Notes under the pieces: model-generated
Told to the model about the DNA's origin: nothing
Seen by the model: only the letters and a program-made list of their open reading frames with translations
Databases searched by the model: none
Made by a program: the position numbers and the translations under genes
Shown: positions 1-8,500 of the stretch, one piece after another
How the letters are laid out: each line of letters begins with the position of its first letter
How positions within the stretch are numbered: the stretch's first letter is position 1
From: Haloglomus irregulare
GTDB lineage: Archaea; Halobacteriota; Halobacteria; Halobacteriales; Haloarculaceae
Reading direction: 5' to 3'
DNA: 64,000 nucleotides
NCBI RefSeq assembly: GCF_007421925.1
Contig: NZ_QMDX01000002.1
Coordinates: 248,001-312,000 of the forward strand

Positions 1-316
1 CGGGCTGCTGGAGGCCGCCGAGGCGGGCCGTGACCTGGCCGGCGCGCGCCTGCTCGTCGGTTCCTACGGGAGCGGCGCACAGGCGGAGATCCACCACGAG
101 ACCATCCAGCCGGGCTGGGCGGACTCCATCCGCGCGCTGGCGGTCAAGGACCGGCTCCGCGACCGCTACGACCTCAGCTTCGAGGAGTACGAGCGCATCC
201 ACGACGCGCACAACCACGAGAAGGAGACGGACGTGGACGCGCTGACGACCCCCGACGGGGAGTTCGTCTTCGACGGCTGGGGACGGATGGGCGAACGCAA
301 GTACCGCTACGTCTGA
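1..316 (+). CDS. hmgB: Hydroxymethylglutaryl-CoA synthase, C-terminal part (5' end outside window)
   Basis: Reading frame from base 2 gives 104 residues before TGA at 314-316. The segment resembles the end of archaeal HMG-CoA synthases: a glycine-rich strand (VGSYGSGAQAE), then a C-terminal tail ending GWGRMGERKYRYV. The enzyme condenses acetyl-CoA with acetoacetyl-CoA to HMG-CoA, the committed step of the mevalonate route to archaeal isoprenoid lipids; it is cytosolic. The catalytic Cys and Glu lie upstream of the window, so they cannot be checked. The convergent HTH gene that follows (stop codons 6 bp apart) is, from memory, a usual neighbour in haloarchaea. Family call fairly firm; start unknown. 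Confidence 0.82.
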   Translation, partial: GLLEAAEAGRDLAGARLLVGSYGSGAQAEIHHETIQPGWADSIRALAVKDRLRDRYDLSFEEYERIHDAHNHEKETDVDALTTPDGEFVFDGWGRMGERKYRYV

Positions 317-322
317 CCCGGC

Positions 323-1039
323 TCAGGCGACCGTCTGCAGCCCGTTCAGCAGCTCCTCCAGCGGCCCGTCCGCGACGGCCAGCGAGAACCCGTCCAGCCG
401 CGCGAGCTCCGGGGCGTGCTCCCAGCAGTCCTCCGGCGTGATGCCGTGCAGCACCACCGCCGACGGCGTCGGCGTCACGACCCGGAGCGCGACCAGCGGC
501 GACTCCCCCCGGGTCACCTCAGTGAACACGAGCACGCGGTTGGTGGACTGGCCGTACAGCCGGTAGAACTCCTCGCTGGAGAGCCGCGTGATGGCCTCGA
601 TGGAGTCGATGACGGTGTGGCCCGCGACGGTCGTGTCCCCTCCGGCCGCGAGCTCCGTCGCACCGATGGCGCCGTAGACCCGGGTGATGGGCACCCGCGC
701 GGGGTACTCCCGCAGGTCGTGGACGATGTCGCGGTCGAACCCCGCCTCCACCACGCGGGCGTGCTGGCGGATGCGGCCACCGCCCCGGGCCTCGTCGATT
801 GAGAGGAGCGCCTCGACGACACGCCGGACGATGCCGATGCCCGGCGAGTCCCGCCGCCCGCCCTCGTAGTCCGAGACGACCGAGGGTGAGACGTCGAGTT
901 CGTCGGCGAGTGCCGTCCCGCTCACGTCGAACTCGGTCCGCCACTTGCGCATCGTCGCGCCGGGCTCGTCGCTCAGGGTGATCTCGCCGGCCATCCGCTC
1001 GGCCAGCCGTCGCCGCGCGTCGATGTCGTTGTCCGTCAT
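323..1039 (-). CDS. HTH (XRE-type) transcriptional regulator, COG1709-like
   Basis: About 238 residues. An XRE-type helix-turn-helix lies near residues 30-65 (MRKWRTEFDVSGTALADEL, then VSPSVVSDYEGGRRDSPG), followed by a roughly 150-residue domain of the sort found in archaeal COG1709 regulators, probably a sensing or dimerisation part. I chose the ATG at 1039 (MTDNDIDARRR); an in-frame ATG at 1054 adds five residues. It converges on the HMG-CoA synthase gene, so a role in lipid or mevalonate regulation is possible, but that rests on position only. No ligand-binding motif is recognised. Confidence 0.75.
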   Translation of the reverse strand: MTDNDIDARRRLAERMAGEITLSDEPGATMRKWRTEFDVSGTALADELDVSPSVVSDYEGGRRDSPGIGIVRRVVEALLSIDEARGGGRIRQHARVVEAGFDRDIVHDLREYPARVPITRVYGAIGATELAAGGDTTVAGHTVIDSIEAITRLSSEEFYRLYGQSTNRVLVFTEVTRGESPLVALRVVTPTPSAVVLHGITPEDCWEHAPELARLDGFSLAVADGPLEELLNGLQTVA

Positions 1040-1111
1040 CGGCCCTGTCGCCATCGTGGACGGGAGCGGTCATGAAGCGGTCGGTGTCTCGGAGCGAGGT
1101 CGACCCGCCGG

Positions 1112-2257
1112 CTACCGCCGGACCAGTGCCAGCGTGCCGAGCACCGCAGCCACGAGCACGGCCACGAGCCCGAAGCCGGGCTGGCCGCCGGAGCCCGTGC
1201 CACCGGCGCTGGTCGTCGCCGTCGTGTCGGCCCCCTCGGTCACCGTCGGCGTGGCGGGTTCGGTCCCGGCAGGCGTCGAGGTCGGCGTGTCGGTCGGGAC
1301 CTGCCGCGTCGACGCGAACGCCTCGGACATGTTCCGCATCGGCTCGACGACGCGGGGCCCGGGCTGGCTGATGAGGTTGTCGTCGACGGTCAGGGTCTGG
1401 TCGAGAACGTACGCGTCGGTCGACGACCAGGGCTCGCCGGAGGGAAGCGACGAACTGCTGGGACGGACGACCCACTGCGGGTTCCGGTCGGCGACGACCT
1501 CGTCGCTGAGTCGCGGATACGGACGGTCGCCGACGTCGGCCGCGATATTCTCGCCGCCGCCGGTCTCGATGGCCTCGTGGATGAACGTCCCCTCGCTGGC
1601 GGTGAAATTGAAGAAGAAGTATGCCACGCGGGGGCGGTCCTCGGGTGCGTCCGCCCGGATCTCGTCCAGCGTGCCGTTGAACTCCTCGTTCACGGTGGCC
1701 GCGCGGTCGCAGGCACCGGTGAAGCGCCCGAACAGCGACACCTTCGCGGTGATGGCGGCCAGCGACCGACCGAAACCGACCTTGTAGACGGTGAGACCGG
1801 CGTCCCGGAGCTGCGAGACGGTCTCGTTGGGGACGATGTTCGGCGCGAGCACCAGGTCCGGCTCCAGGCCGACGACCTGCTCGCGGTTGACCGTGCCGTC
1901 CCGGTTGGTCACGTCGGTCCGGTTCTGCGAGCCCTCGAGGTAGGCCGTCGTGGGACCCGTCGGGAGCCCGACGACCCGGTCCTCCTCGTTCAGCTCCCAC
2001 ATCGTCTGCGCGGCGCTGGGGGCCAGCACGACCACGCGGTCGGGAGCCTCGGAGACCGTGACCCTCGTACCGGTCGCGTCGGTGCGGCTGACGGGGAACG
2101 AGCAGTCGTTCTGTGCTCCGGTCCCGACCGCCGACGACGCCGGGGCGGCGTCCACCCCGTCGGCTCCGGCTGTCGGGGCCGCCAGCGCCCCACCCGGGGC
2201 GACGGCGGCCAGCAGCGCGACCATCGCCAGTACGGACAGCGTCCCACGAACCTGCAT
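1112..2257 (-). CDS. btuF: PGF-CTERM-anchored cobalamin/corrinoid ABC transporter substrate-binding protein (BtuF-like)
   Basis: 381 residues from the ATG at 2257 (an upstream in-frame ATG at 2284 would overlap the promoter). It has an N-terminal signal peptide, a periplasmic-binding fold of the BtuF/FhuD class with its two halves ([31 protein letters not shown]), a Thr/Ser/Pro-rich linker ([19 protein letters not shown]), and a C-terminal PGFG motif, hydrophobic helix and basic end. The last three are the archaeosortase-A sorting signal, so the protein is probably cleaved and lipid-anchored on the outer face. Two archaeosortase genes lie 16 kb away. It is divergent from btuC with 59 bp between starts. 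Substrate could also be an iron chelate. Confidence 0.85.
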   Translation of the reverse strand: MQVRGTLSVLAMVALLAAVAPGGALAAPTAGADGVDAAPASSAVGTGAQNDCSFPVSRTDATGTRVTVSEAPDRVVVLAPSAAQTMWELNEEDRVVGLPTGPTTAYLEGSQNRTDVTNRDGTVNREQVVGLEPDLVLAPNIVPNETVSQLRDAGLTVYKVGFGRSLAAITAKVSLFGRFTGACDRAATVNEEFNGTLDEIRADAPEDRPRVAYFFFNFTASEGTFIHEAIETGGGENIAADVGDRPYPRLSDEVVADRNPQWVVRPSSSSLPSGEPWSSTDAYVLDQTLTVDDNLISQPGPRVVEPMRNMSEAFASTRQVPTDTPTSTPAGTEPATPTVTEGADTTATTSAGGTGSGGQPGFGLVAVLVAAVLGTLALVRR

Positions 2258-2281
2258 GCCCGCTCGGACTCGCGTATGCAA

Positions 2282-2291
2282 CAAGTACTTG
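2282..2291. promoter_or_regulatory. Perfect 10-bp palindrome in the btuF/btuC divergent promoter
   Basis: CAAGTACTTG is its own reverse complement. It sits in the 59-bp gap between the divergent btuF (start 2257) and btuC (start 2317) genes, about 25 bp from each start, where it would overlap both basal promoters. That makes it a reasonable operator candidate for joint control of the importer. Function is inferred from symmetry and position only. Confidence 0.35.
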
Positions 2292-2316
2292 CCTACTCCA
2301 AGTCGAGTTGTGGCGC

Positions 2317-3372
2317 ATGTACGACCGGGCGCGGACCGTGGCGTGGTCGGTGGGCCTCGCGGTCGCGTTGGCCCTCGTCGCGCTGGTCAGCGCGACCATC
2401 GGCCCCGTCTCCATCCCCGCCGGCACGGTGGCGAAGGCGGTCCTCAACGAGGTGGCCCTCCCGACGCTCTCGGGGGCCGGCGTCGGCTGGATCCGCCCCT
2501 TCAGGTTCACCGTCGAGTCGTCGGACGCGGTCATCGTGACGGAGCTGCGACTCCCCCGCATCGCGCTGGGTGCGGCCGTCGGCTTCGCGCTGGCGACGGC
2601 CGGTACCGTGATGCAGGGGTTCTTCCGGAACCCGATGGCCGACCCGTCCATCATCGGCGTCTCGACCGGGGCGGCGGTCGGTGCCGTCGCGGCCATCGTC
2701 TTCCGGCCCGCCATCCCGCTGGTGCCGAACCTGCAGGCGATGGCGTTCGGGGTGGCGCTGCTCGCGGGGTTCGCGGTCTACCTCATCGCGCGCGAGGGCG
2801 GCCGGACCCCGGTCGCGACGCTGCTGCTCGCGGGCGTGGCGGTCCAGACGTTCCTCGGTGCGGTCGTCTCCTACACGCTGCTGTTCGCGGGCGACTCGCT
2901 CGAACGGGCCGTCTACTGGCTGATGGGCCACCTCCACGCGGCGAACTGGGGGAAGGTCGGCGCCGTCTGGCCGGTCGCCGTCCTCGGGTTCGCCGTCACC
3001 TTCGCCTACGCCCGTGACCTGAACGTCCTCCTCGTCGGCGAGGACGACGCACAGACGCTCGGGGTGGAGGTCGAGCGGACCAAGCAGATACTGCTGGTGG
3101 TCGCTGCCGTCCTGACCGCGGCCGCGGTCGCCGTGGCCGGTGTCATCGGCTTCGTCGGCCTCGTGGTCCCGCACGTGATGCGACTGCTCGTCGGCCCGGA
3201 CCACCGGGTCCTGCTCCCGACCTCGGCGCTCGCCGGCGCCGGCTTCCTCGTCGCCACGGACACGCTCGCCAGGGCCGGCCCCGCCGAGGTCCCGGTCGGC
3301 ATCGTCACCGCGGCGCTCGGTGCACCCTTCTTCCTCTACCTGCTCCGCAGCCGGGAGGTGCATTCACTGTGA
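2317..3372 (+). CDS. btuC: Cobalamin/corrinoid ABC transporter permease (BtuC/FecCD family)
   Basis: 351 residues from the ATG at 2317. The polytopic FecCD permease pattern is clear: first helix [19 protein letters not shown], the family signature region [30 protein letters not shown] with [11 protein letters not shown], and the late motif [21 protein letters not shown], which contacts the ATPase. Length matches the usual 330-355. It should form a membrane homodimer carrying corrinoid delivered by the divergent BtuF. The stop overlaps the GTG start of btuD by four bases (GTGA), so the two are translationally coupled. Confidence 0.92.
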   Translation: MYDRARTVAWSVGLAVALALVALVSATIGPVSIPAGTVAKAVLNEVALPTLSGAGVGWIRPFRFTVESSDAVIVTELRLPRIALGAAVGFALATAGTVMQGFFRNPMADPSIIGVSTGAAVGAVAAIVFRPAIPLVPNLQAMAFGVALLAGFAVYLIAREGGRTPVATLLLAGVAVQTFLGAVVSYTLLFAGDSLERAVYWLMGHLHAANWGKVGAVWPVAVLGFAVTFAYARDLNVLLVGEDDAQTLGVEVERTKQILLVVAAVLTAAAVAVAGVIGFVGLVVPHVMRLLVGPDHRVLLPTSALAGAGFLVATDTLARAGPAEVPVGIVTAALGAPFFLYLLRSREVHSL

Positions 3373-4268
3373 CCGGCGCGCACGACGGGGCCGACCCGCC
3401 GGCCCTCGAACTCGATGACGTGACAGTCAGCTACGGTGGGCGGACGGTCCTCGACGGCGTCTCGCTGTCCGTCCGCCGCGGGGAGTTCCTGGCGCTGGTG
3501 GGGCCGAACGGCGCCGGCAAGACGACGCTGCTCCGGGCGGTCAACGGTCTCGTGACGCCGGAGTCCGGCACGGTCCATACCGACGGTGCCGACGCGACGT
3601 CGCTGTCGGCCCGGGGGCGTGCCCGCCGGGTCGCAACCGTCCCGCAGGAGACGAACGTCGGCTTCGACTTCCCCGTTCGGGACCTCGTAGCGATGGGACG
3701 GACCGCCCACCGCTCGCGGCTCTCCCGCGAGAGCGAGGCCGACCGCGCGGCCGTCACGCGCGCCCTCGACCGGACGGGGACGGCGGCGTTCGCCGACCGG
3801 ACGGTCGGGTCCCTGAGCGGCGGCGAACGCCAGCGGGTCGTCCTGGCCCGGGCGCTCGCGCAGGCGGCCCCGCTGCTCCTGCTCGACGAGCCGACCGCCA
3901 GCCTCGACATCAACCACCAGGTTCGGGTCCTCGGCCTCGTGCGCGACCTGGTCACGACGGCAACCGAACGCGACGGAACGGACCGGCCGGCCCGGACCGC
4001 CGTCGCCGCCATCCACGACCTCGATCTCGCCGCCCGGTTCTGCGACCGGGTCGCGCTGCTCGCGGACGGGGACATCCGGGCCGTCGGCCCCCCACACGAG
4101 GTCCTCCAGGGCGACCGGCTGGCCGCAGCCTACGGCGTCGAGACGGTCGTCACGGAGGACGCGGTCACGGGGGCGCCGAGGGTGACGGCGCTCGGGGAAC
4201 GGACGCCGGCGGCGGCGGGCGACCGTCGGGATGCCGTGCGGTCGCAGCCGGAGGCGGACGACGACTAG
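3369..4268 (+). CDS. btuD: Cobalamin/corrinoid ABC transporter ATP-binding protein (BtuD-like)
   Basis: 299 residues from a GTG that overlaps the btuC stop. It is an ABC ATPase of the iron/cobalamin class: Walker [10 protein letters not shown] (about residue 45), Q-loop VPQETN, signature LSGGERQR, Walker [13 protein letters not shown] and switch His in AAIHDLDLA. The ATPase energises BtuC from the cytoplasmic side. An extra acidic C-terminal tail (about 40 residues) is common in haloarchaeal homologues. The end runs four bases into the convergent small membrane gene. Stop codon is TAG. Confidence 0.92.
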   Translation: MTGAHDGADPPALELDDVTVSYGGRTVLDGVSLSVRRGEFLALVGPNGAGKTTLLRAVNGLVTPESGTVHTDGADATSLSARGRARRVATVPQETNVGFDFPVRDLVAMGRTAHRSRLSRESEADRAAVTRALDRTGTAAFADRTVGSLSGGERQRVVLARALAQAAPLLLLDEPTASLDINHQVRVLGLVRDLVTTATERDGTDRPARTAVAAIHDLDLAARFCDRVALLADGDIRAVGPPHEVLQGDRLAAAYGVETVVTEDAVTGAPRVTALGERTPAAAGDRRDAVRSQPEADDD

Positions 4269-4537
4269 CGCCGGCGGTAGAGCACGTCGACCAGCGCCGC
4301 GCCGACCATCATCGGGAGCACCAGCGAGAACGCGACGACGAGGACGAGCGTCGCCCAGCGCGGGCCGCCCGGCGGCCACAGCATCGGCCAGAGTTCGCCC
4401 AGCGGCCCGCGGAACCAGACGACCGCCAGGGCGAGCGAGCAGAGGCCGGCGGCCAGGCGCACGAGCCGGCGGCGGTCGGCGTGCGGGTCGTCCGCCGAGA
4501 GCACGGAGAGCGGATCGTCCGGGTCGGGGCTCGACAC
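4265..4537 (-). CDS. Small two-helix membrane protein of unknown function
   Basis: 90 residues. A polar acidic N-terminus (MSSPDPDDPLSVLSADD) precedes two probable transmembrane helices (about 27-45, LAAGLCSLALAVVWF, and 62-83, ATLVLVVAFSLVLPMMVGAAL), and the protein ends in positive residues (YRRR). It has a haloarchaeal codon pattern and a clean ATG. Its 3' end overlaps btuD by four bases, a convergent arrangement. No family is recognised; a role with the corrinoid importer is possible but unsupported. Confidence 0.65.
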   Translation of the reverse strand: MSSPDPDDPLSVLSADDPHADRRRLVRLAAGLCSLALAVVWFRGPLGELWPMLWPPGGPRWATLVLVVAFSLVLPMMVGAALVDVLYRRR

Positions 4538-4624
4538 GGCCGACCGTTCGAGCCCGGGCGGCTAACCGCTTTCGACAGCACGGGACAGGGTTATGATTCC
4601 TCGGGCCGTTCTGGGGATAATCGG

Positions 4625-5407
4625 ATGGCCAACAAGATCGCGCTGCTGCTGCTCGCGGCCATCGTCGTCACGGCGACCGGCGCCGGCGCCGCCCTCGGCC
4701 TCTACGTGAGCGGGTCCGGCTCGCTGGCCGACCTCGGTGGTGGTGGCGGTGGCGACGGTGGGGGCGACGCGACCCCGACGCCGGCCACCGACGGGGGGGA
4801 CGCCGAGTCCGGCGGTGACCGGACGACCACGACCACGGCCACGACGCCGACGGAATCGGCTACCGACGAATCGGTGTCGTGGACCGACACGCCCGCGGCG
4901 ACACCGACGCCGGAAACGGTGCCGCCGGAGTCGTTCGACGAGTCGAACATCGAGACGCTGGTCGTCGAGGAGATCAACGAGCGGCGGGCCGAACTCGGCA
5001 AGGACAGCCTCCGCGCGCTCCCGGAGATCGACCGCATGGCGGGCAACCACAGCCGCCGGATGGCGGCCCAGCGGTACGCCTCGCACGCGGCCGGCGGCTA
5101 CACCACGGAGGAGCGCTACCGACGCAACGACCTCCACGACCGCTGCCGGATGGCCGACGACACGAACACGGGCATCCAGGGCGGTTCCGCCATCGAGACG
5201 GTGACGAAGGTCTCGGCCGGGAGCGAACTGAACGGCCGGAACAACCGCGACGACCGCGCGGTCGCCGTCGACGCGGTCGAGAACTGGTTCGACGAGCCGG
5301 CCGAGCGCGAGAAACTCCTCAACCGCAACGCGGGGACGCTCGGTGTCGCCGTCGTCGTCACGGAGCGGAACCGGGCGTACGTCACCGTCGACCTCTGCGC
5401 CGGGTGA
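4625..5407 (+). CDS. Secreted/anchored CAP (SCP/PR1-like) domain protein
   Basis: 260 residues from the ATG at 4625. Residues 1-28 form a signal or anchor helix (ANKIALLLLAAIVVTATGAGAALGLYV), followed by a Gly run and a 60-residue Thr/Pro/Asp-rich linker typical of haloarchaeal surface proteins. From about residue 100 there is a CAP domain (IETLVVEEINERRAELGKDS; HSRRMAAQRYASH; ENWFDEPAEREKLLN; GVAVVV), the fold of Cys-rich secretory proteins. It should lie outside the membrane. In bacteria such domains are linked to cell-envelope or stress functions, but the biochemical role is generally unknown. Confidence 0.8.
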   Translation: MANKIALLLLAAIVVTATGAGAALGLYVSGSGSLADLGGGGGGDGGGDATPTPATDGGDAESGGDRTTTTTATTPTESATDESVSWTDTPAATPTPETVPPESFDESNIETLVVEEINERRAELGKDSLRALPEIDRMAGNHSRRMAAQRYASHAAGGYTTEERYRRNDLHDRCRMADDTNTGIQGGSAIETVTKVSAGSELNGRNNRDDRAVAVDAVENWFDEPAEREKLLNRNAGTLGVAVVVTERNRAYVTVDLCAG

Positions 5408-5528
5408 CGCGGTCGGTCGTCGTCCCGGCGCGTCGCTTCCCCGACCCGATATCGTCGCCCCTGAACCGACGGCTCCCGCGGTCCCCAACGGTACTGTTAA
5501 GTGGTATCACGCCGCACAACGCGATGGT

Positions 5529-5792
5529 ATGCCGGCACAGAGCCATCCGGCCGACGAGCGGATCCTCGAGTTCTTCGGGGAGCACCCGCCGGAGTACGTG
5601 CCCACCGTGGCCAACCGGCTCGGCATCCACGTCCGGTACGCGGAGCACCGGGTGGACGTGCTGGTGGAGAAGGGCCTCCTGGAACCGGTCAGCAACGAGA
5701 TGGTCTACACGACCACCGAGGCCGGCGACCGGACCCTCGCCGAGGACGGCGCCGCCGCGCCCACGCCCGCCGAGGCGACGACGGACGACTAA
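5529..5792 (+). CDS. Small winged-helix DNA-binding protein
   Basis: 87 residues from the second of two close ATGs (5529; the one at 5524 is out of frame). The sequence ERILEFFGEHPPEYVPTVA, then NRLGIHVRYAEHRVDVLVEKGLLEPV and MVYTTTEAGDR fits a MarR/PhiH-type winged helix: three helices and a two-stranded wing. Its acidic, Ala/Pro-rich tail is disordered. A weak TATA-like TTAAGTGG about 30 bp upstream suggests a near-leaderless transcript. Likely a DNA-binding regulator with unknown target. Confidence 0.75.
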   Translation: MPAQSHPADERILEFFGEHPPEYVPTVANRLGIHVRYAEHRVDVLVEKGLLEPVSNEMVYTTTEAGDRTLAEDGAAAPTPAEATTDD

Positions 5793-5823
5793 CGTTCAAG
5801 TGCCGATGTCGTGAAGCCGGGCC

Positions 5824-5916
5824 ATGGAAGGGGCCGACCGGTTCATGCTGTTCGGGCTACTGCTCGTCGGGTTGGCCATGGCGCTCGGTATCCTCGCGAT
5901 ACTCCTCGGGTTCTGA
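5824..5916 (+). CDS. 30-residue single-helix membrane miniprotein
   Basis: ATG at 5824 to TGA at 5914-5916 encodes 30 residues: MEGADRF, then one hydrophobic helix (MLFGLLLVGLAMALGIL and onward) ending LLGF. Length and composition match tiny membrane proteins that are abundant but under-annotated in haloarchaea. It sits between two small genes on the same strand (gaps of 31 and 46 bp), and the next gene has its own TATA element. No family can be named. Confidence is limited because short hydrophobic frames can arise by chance. Confidence 0.5.
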   Translation: MEGADRFMLFGLLLVGLAMALGILAILLGF

Positions 5917-5962
5917 CCACGACAAGGGTCGGATTTAAGCGGTCGGGAGCGTTGCCGACGGT

Positions 5963-6187
5963 ATGGACGAGTTCGAGGAGATCGTCTCGTCGTGCACGCC
6001 ACGCGAGACCGGTCCCGTCGCCGACACCTACCAGAACACGGTCGGACTGGCCTGCCCCTCGTGTGAGGAACCGTTCGACGACCTCGTCGTGGTCAAGGAG
6101 TTCACGCGACTCAACCTCTCGGAGCTGATGGACGTCTGCGCGACCGTCCACGACGGGAACCCGGTCCTGTTCACCCACCGGAAGTAG
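5963..6187 (+). CDS. Small conserved haloarchaeal protein with a CPSC motif
   Basis: 74 residues, very acidic. A CxxC pair (CPSCEEPF, about residues 31-38) resembles half of a zinc ribbon or a redox pair; a further Cys lies in LMDVCATVHDG, but no second CxxC is present. A TATA-like TTTAAG lies about 26 bp before the ATG, so the mRNA is probably leaderless. The 3' end overlaps the convergent HAD gene by 17 bp. Function unknown. Confidence 0.7.
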   Translation: MDEFEEIVSSCTPRETGPVADTYQNTVGLACPSCEEPFDDLVVVKEFTRLNLSELMDVCATVHDGNPVLFTHRK

Positions 6188-6860
6188 GGCGTCCCTCGGC
6201 GCCGCCGTCCGAGGCGAGCCCGCCCGTGTCGGGGCGTAGCGACGCGAGACTCCGCAGCCGCCGGTCCCCGACAACGCAGGTCCCGCGCCGCTCGTGGCCG
6301 TGTCGCTCGACGTGGATTCCCTCCAGCCCGGCGTTCCGGGCCGCGCCGACGTCGGCCGGGCCGTCGCCGACCAGCGGCCCCGACGGGTCCGGGCCGACGT
6401 CGAGGTCCGCGAGCGCCAGTTCGACGGGCCTCGGGTCCGGTTTCCAGCCCGTCGACTCGTCACAGCAGACCACCGTGTCGAACCAGTCGCGGATATCCAG
6501 CCGCCGGAGCACCGGCTCCGTCAGATACGACTGGCAGTGGGTCACCAGCCCCACCGGGCGGTCGAGGGCGCCGAGCCAGGCCGCGTCCTCGTAGAGGGCG
6601 GTCGCCTCCGCGCGGGCGGGAGGGTCCTCGACCTCGTGGAAGGTGTCCCAGAAGGCATCGACGTCGATACCGCGCTCGCGCAGGCGGCGGTTCGCGCCGC
6701 CACCGAACCCGTGCCAGACCGCCTCGGCCTCGGCCGGTGTGAACCCGTGGCCCAGCCGGTCCCCGACCTCGCCGAGCGTCTCGTGGATGTAGGACGACGC
6801 CACGTCGACCAGCGTCCCGTCGAGGTCGAACAGCCAGACGTCGTACCCGTGGCTGCTCAT
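6171..6860 (-). CDS. HAD-superfamily hydrolase (phosphoglycolate phosphatase-like)
   Basis: 229 residues from the ATG at 6860. All four HAD motifs are present: motif I LFDLDGTLVD (nucleophile Asp about residue 12, general acid two on), motif II Thr in GLVTHCQ, motif III Lys in WKPDP, motif IV GDGPADVGAARNAG. The four-helix cap between motifs I and II marks subfamily IA, as in phosphoglycolate phosphatase and beta-phosphoglucomutase. Substrate is unknown. A longer in-frame extension upstream has no haloarchaeal coding character. Confidence 0.85.
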   Translation of the reverse strand: MSSHGYDVWLFDLDGTLVDVASSYIHETLGEVGDRLGHGFTPAEAEAVWHGFGGGANRRLRERGIDVDAFWDTFHEVEDPPARAEATALYEDAAWLGALDRPVGLVTHCQSYLTEPVLRRLDIRDWFDTVVCCDESTGWKPDPRPVELALADLDVGPDPSGPLVGDGPADVGAARNAGLEGIHVERHGHERRGTCVVGDRRLRSLASLRPDTGGLASDGGAEGRPTSGG

Positions 6861-6925
6861 CGCCCTCTCTTGCCATCGTGGGAGTAAGTAGCTGCTGGAC
6901 ACGGCCGGGGCTTCCGGCCACACCC

Positions 6926-7329
6926 CTACTGCCGGACGTGGATCGAGGAGCCCAGGTAGCTGTGCAGCGCTTCGTCGACGTCTTCGGCCCGGAAGGCCAC
7001 GAGGGCCGCCGCGATGGCGTCCCGGAGTGCCGACAGGTACGCCTCGCCGGTCCGGAACTCGCGGGGGCGACGGTAACGGCCTCGACGCCGAGGGCCTCGC
7101 CCGCCAGCCCCCGGAGGTGCGCCGGGTCGTTCGCCTCGCCGCGCCACAGGTCGTCCCCGGAAGAACAGCCACCCCTCCTCGCCCGGCGGCGGGGCCCGGT
7201 ACCCCAGGGTGGTCTCGAACCGCTCGGGCTCGACTGCCACGCCCGGCTCCGGGTCGAGGTGGAACGTCACCCGGGACACGGAGGCGGCGTCGCCGGAACG
7301 TCGTGGTCCGCCTCGCCGCCGTCGCGCAT
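6926..7329 (-). pseudogene. LWR-salt protein gene disrupted by compensating frameshifts
   Basis: The continuous frame 6926-7279 (GTG start) encodes both ends of the haloarchaeal LWR-salt family: FETTLGYRAPPPGEEGWLFF at the N side and EALHSYLGSSIHVRQ at the C side. The middle reads as Arg/Gly/Pro nonsense. Shifting frame by one at the C run 7155-7158 restores DDLWRGEANDPAHLRGLAG, including the family's LWR motif, and frame returns at the G run 7063-7067. A third slip may separate a better ATG at 7329, three bases from the pterin dehydratase stop. Either sequence error in homopolymers or a tolerated frameshift pair. Family function unknown. Confidence 0.7.
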
Positions 7330-7331
7330 CG

Positions 7332-7610
7332 TCAGTCGGCCAGTTCGTCCAGTCGCTCGGCGAGGTCGATGTCCTTGCCCGTGATGCCGCCCTCCTCGTG
7401 GCTGGTGAGTTCGACGGTCACCTCGCACCACTCGATCGTGAGCGTCGGGTGGTGGAACGCCTCCTCGGCGAGGCCGCCCGCGCCCCCGGCGAAGCCGACG
7501 CCCTCGAGGTAGGAGTCGAACTCGTAGGTCCGGGTGATGTGGTCGCCGTCGCGCGCCCAGCCGTCGGGGAGCTGTGATTCGATCTCGTCGTCGGACAGGA
7601 GGTCTGTCAT
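7332..7610 (-). CDS. 4a-hydroxytetrahydrobiopterin (pterin-4-alpha-carbinolamine) dehydratase
   Basis: 92 residues from the ATG at 7610 (MTDLLSDDEIE); an upstream start at 7637 is possible. The family signature is intact: EEAFHHPTLTIEW, then VELTSHEEGGITGKDIDLAERLD, giving the HH pair and the later His and Asp expected of PCD/DCoH. It dehydrates 4a-hydroxy-tetrahydropterin to the quinonoid form; archaeal roles without an aromatic hydroxylase may concern other pterins. The following gene (LWR-salt) starts at or near its stop, so they are probably cotranscribed. Confidence 0.9.
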   Translation of the reverse strand: MTDLLSDDEIESQLPDGWARDGDHITRTYEFDSYLEGVGFAGGAGGLAEEAFHHPTLTIEWCEVTVELTSHEEGGITGKDIDLAERLDELAD

Positions 7611-7657
7611 GGGTCCGTTAACGCCCGCGGTCGGCAAAAGGATACGCCCTTACCGGG

Positions 7658-8500
7658 TCAGTCATCGCTGTGACTCCCGCTGTGGGCCACCCCGCGGCGC
7701 CGCGACCCGCCGGACGGCGCCTCCGTGTTCGCCGCGACGAACGAGAGGTAGAACGCCAGCAGCGTCCCGCCGGCCATCACCAGTTGCGCGCCGGTCCCGA
7801 AGGCCTGCCGCCCGAGCACCAGCAGCGCGCCGAGGACCACGGCCGCGAGCCCCGTCGCGAGCGCCCGGCGGACCACCGTCGTCCAGACGGTCGCACAGCA
7901 CAGCGCCGCGAGCGCCGTCAGCCCGACGGCGTACAACGCCACCTGCGCGCCGCCGCCGTAGACGAACAGCAGCCGCGGCGAGAGCACGAGGAAGGCCGGC
8001 AGCAGTGCCGTCGCTGCCAGCGTCGCCCGGCGCGCCGCGCCGGGCCGGACGCGGTCGGTGAACGCCCACGCCGTTGCCAGTGTGATACCGCCGTAGATGA
8101 TCGTCGCCGTCGAGAAGTGCGCCGTCAGGATGAGCCACTCGTACTCTGTGACGGTGAGCGCGCCCAGGGCGATCTGCGCCGGGAGGAGCGCCGTCGCGAC
8201 CGTCAACGCCCCGCGAACGCGGCGGCTCAGCCCGGCTCGCCACGCGTAGGCGGTCCCGCCCAGCACCACGAACCCGGCGACCATCGCCACCAGCCGGTGG
8301 AACCACTCGATGAAGCTCATCCAGTCGGCCGGGAACAGGCCGAACACTGCGCCGTCGCACAGTGGCCATCGCTGCGCGCACGTCAGCCCGGCCCCCGCGG
8401 CGGCCGTGTACACCCCCAGCAGCATCAACACCGCCGTCAGCCCCGTCGTCCCGGCCAGGTAGTGCCGGAAGGACAGCTCCGAGCGAGCAGGGAGGTTCAT
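7658..8500 (-). CDS. ctaA: Heme A synthase, COX15/CtaA family
   Basis: 280 residues from the ATG at 8500. Eight hydrophobic helices are visible. Family marks include the extracytoplasmic Cys pair in LTCAQRWPLC, and His residues in FIEWFHRLVAMV and LILTAHFSTATII, which bind heme. The enzyme oxidises the heme O methyl group to a formyl to give heme A for terminal oxidases. The short form (about 280 residues) is usual in archaea. The C-terminus is a charged, basic tail. Minus-strand CATAAG about 25 bp upstream may be the TATA element. No other cytochrome oxidase genes are in the window. Confidence 0.9.
   Translation of the reverse strand: MNLPARSELSFRHYLAGTTGLTAVLMLLGVYTAAAGAGLTCAQRWPLCDGAVFGLFPADWMSFIEWFHRLVAMVAGFVVLGGTAYAWRAGLSRRVRGALTVATALLPAQIALGALTVTEYEWLILTAHFSTATIIYGGITLATAWAFTDRVRPGAARRATLAATALLPAFLVLSPRLLFVYGGGAQVALYAVGLTALAALCCATVWTTVVRRALATGLAAVVLGALLVLGRQAFGTGAQLVMAGGTLLAFYLSFVAANTEAPSGGSRRRGVAHSGSHSDD

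Noticed and set aside
519-2714. Long open frames of 700-880 codons on the strand opposite or in alternative frames of real genes
   Set aside because: Very high G+C makes stop codons rare. Their translations are Arg/Pro/Gly/Ala-rich with no acidic haloarchaeal bias and overlap well-supported genes.
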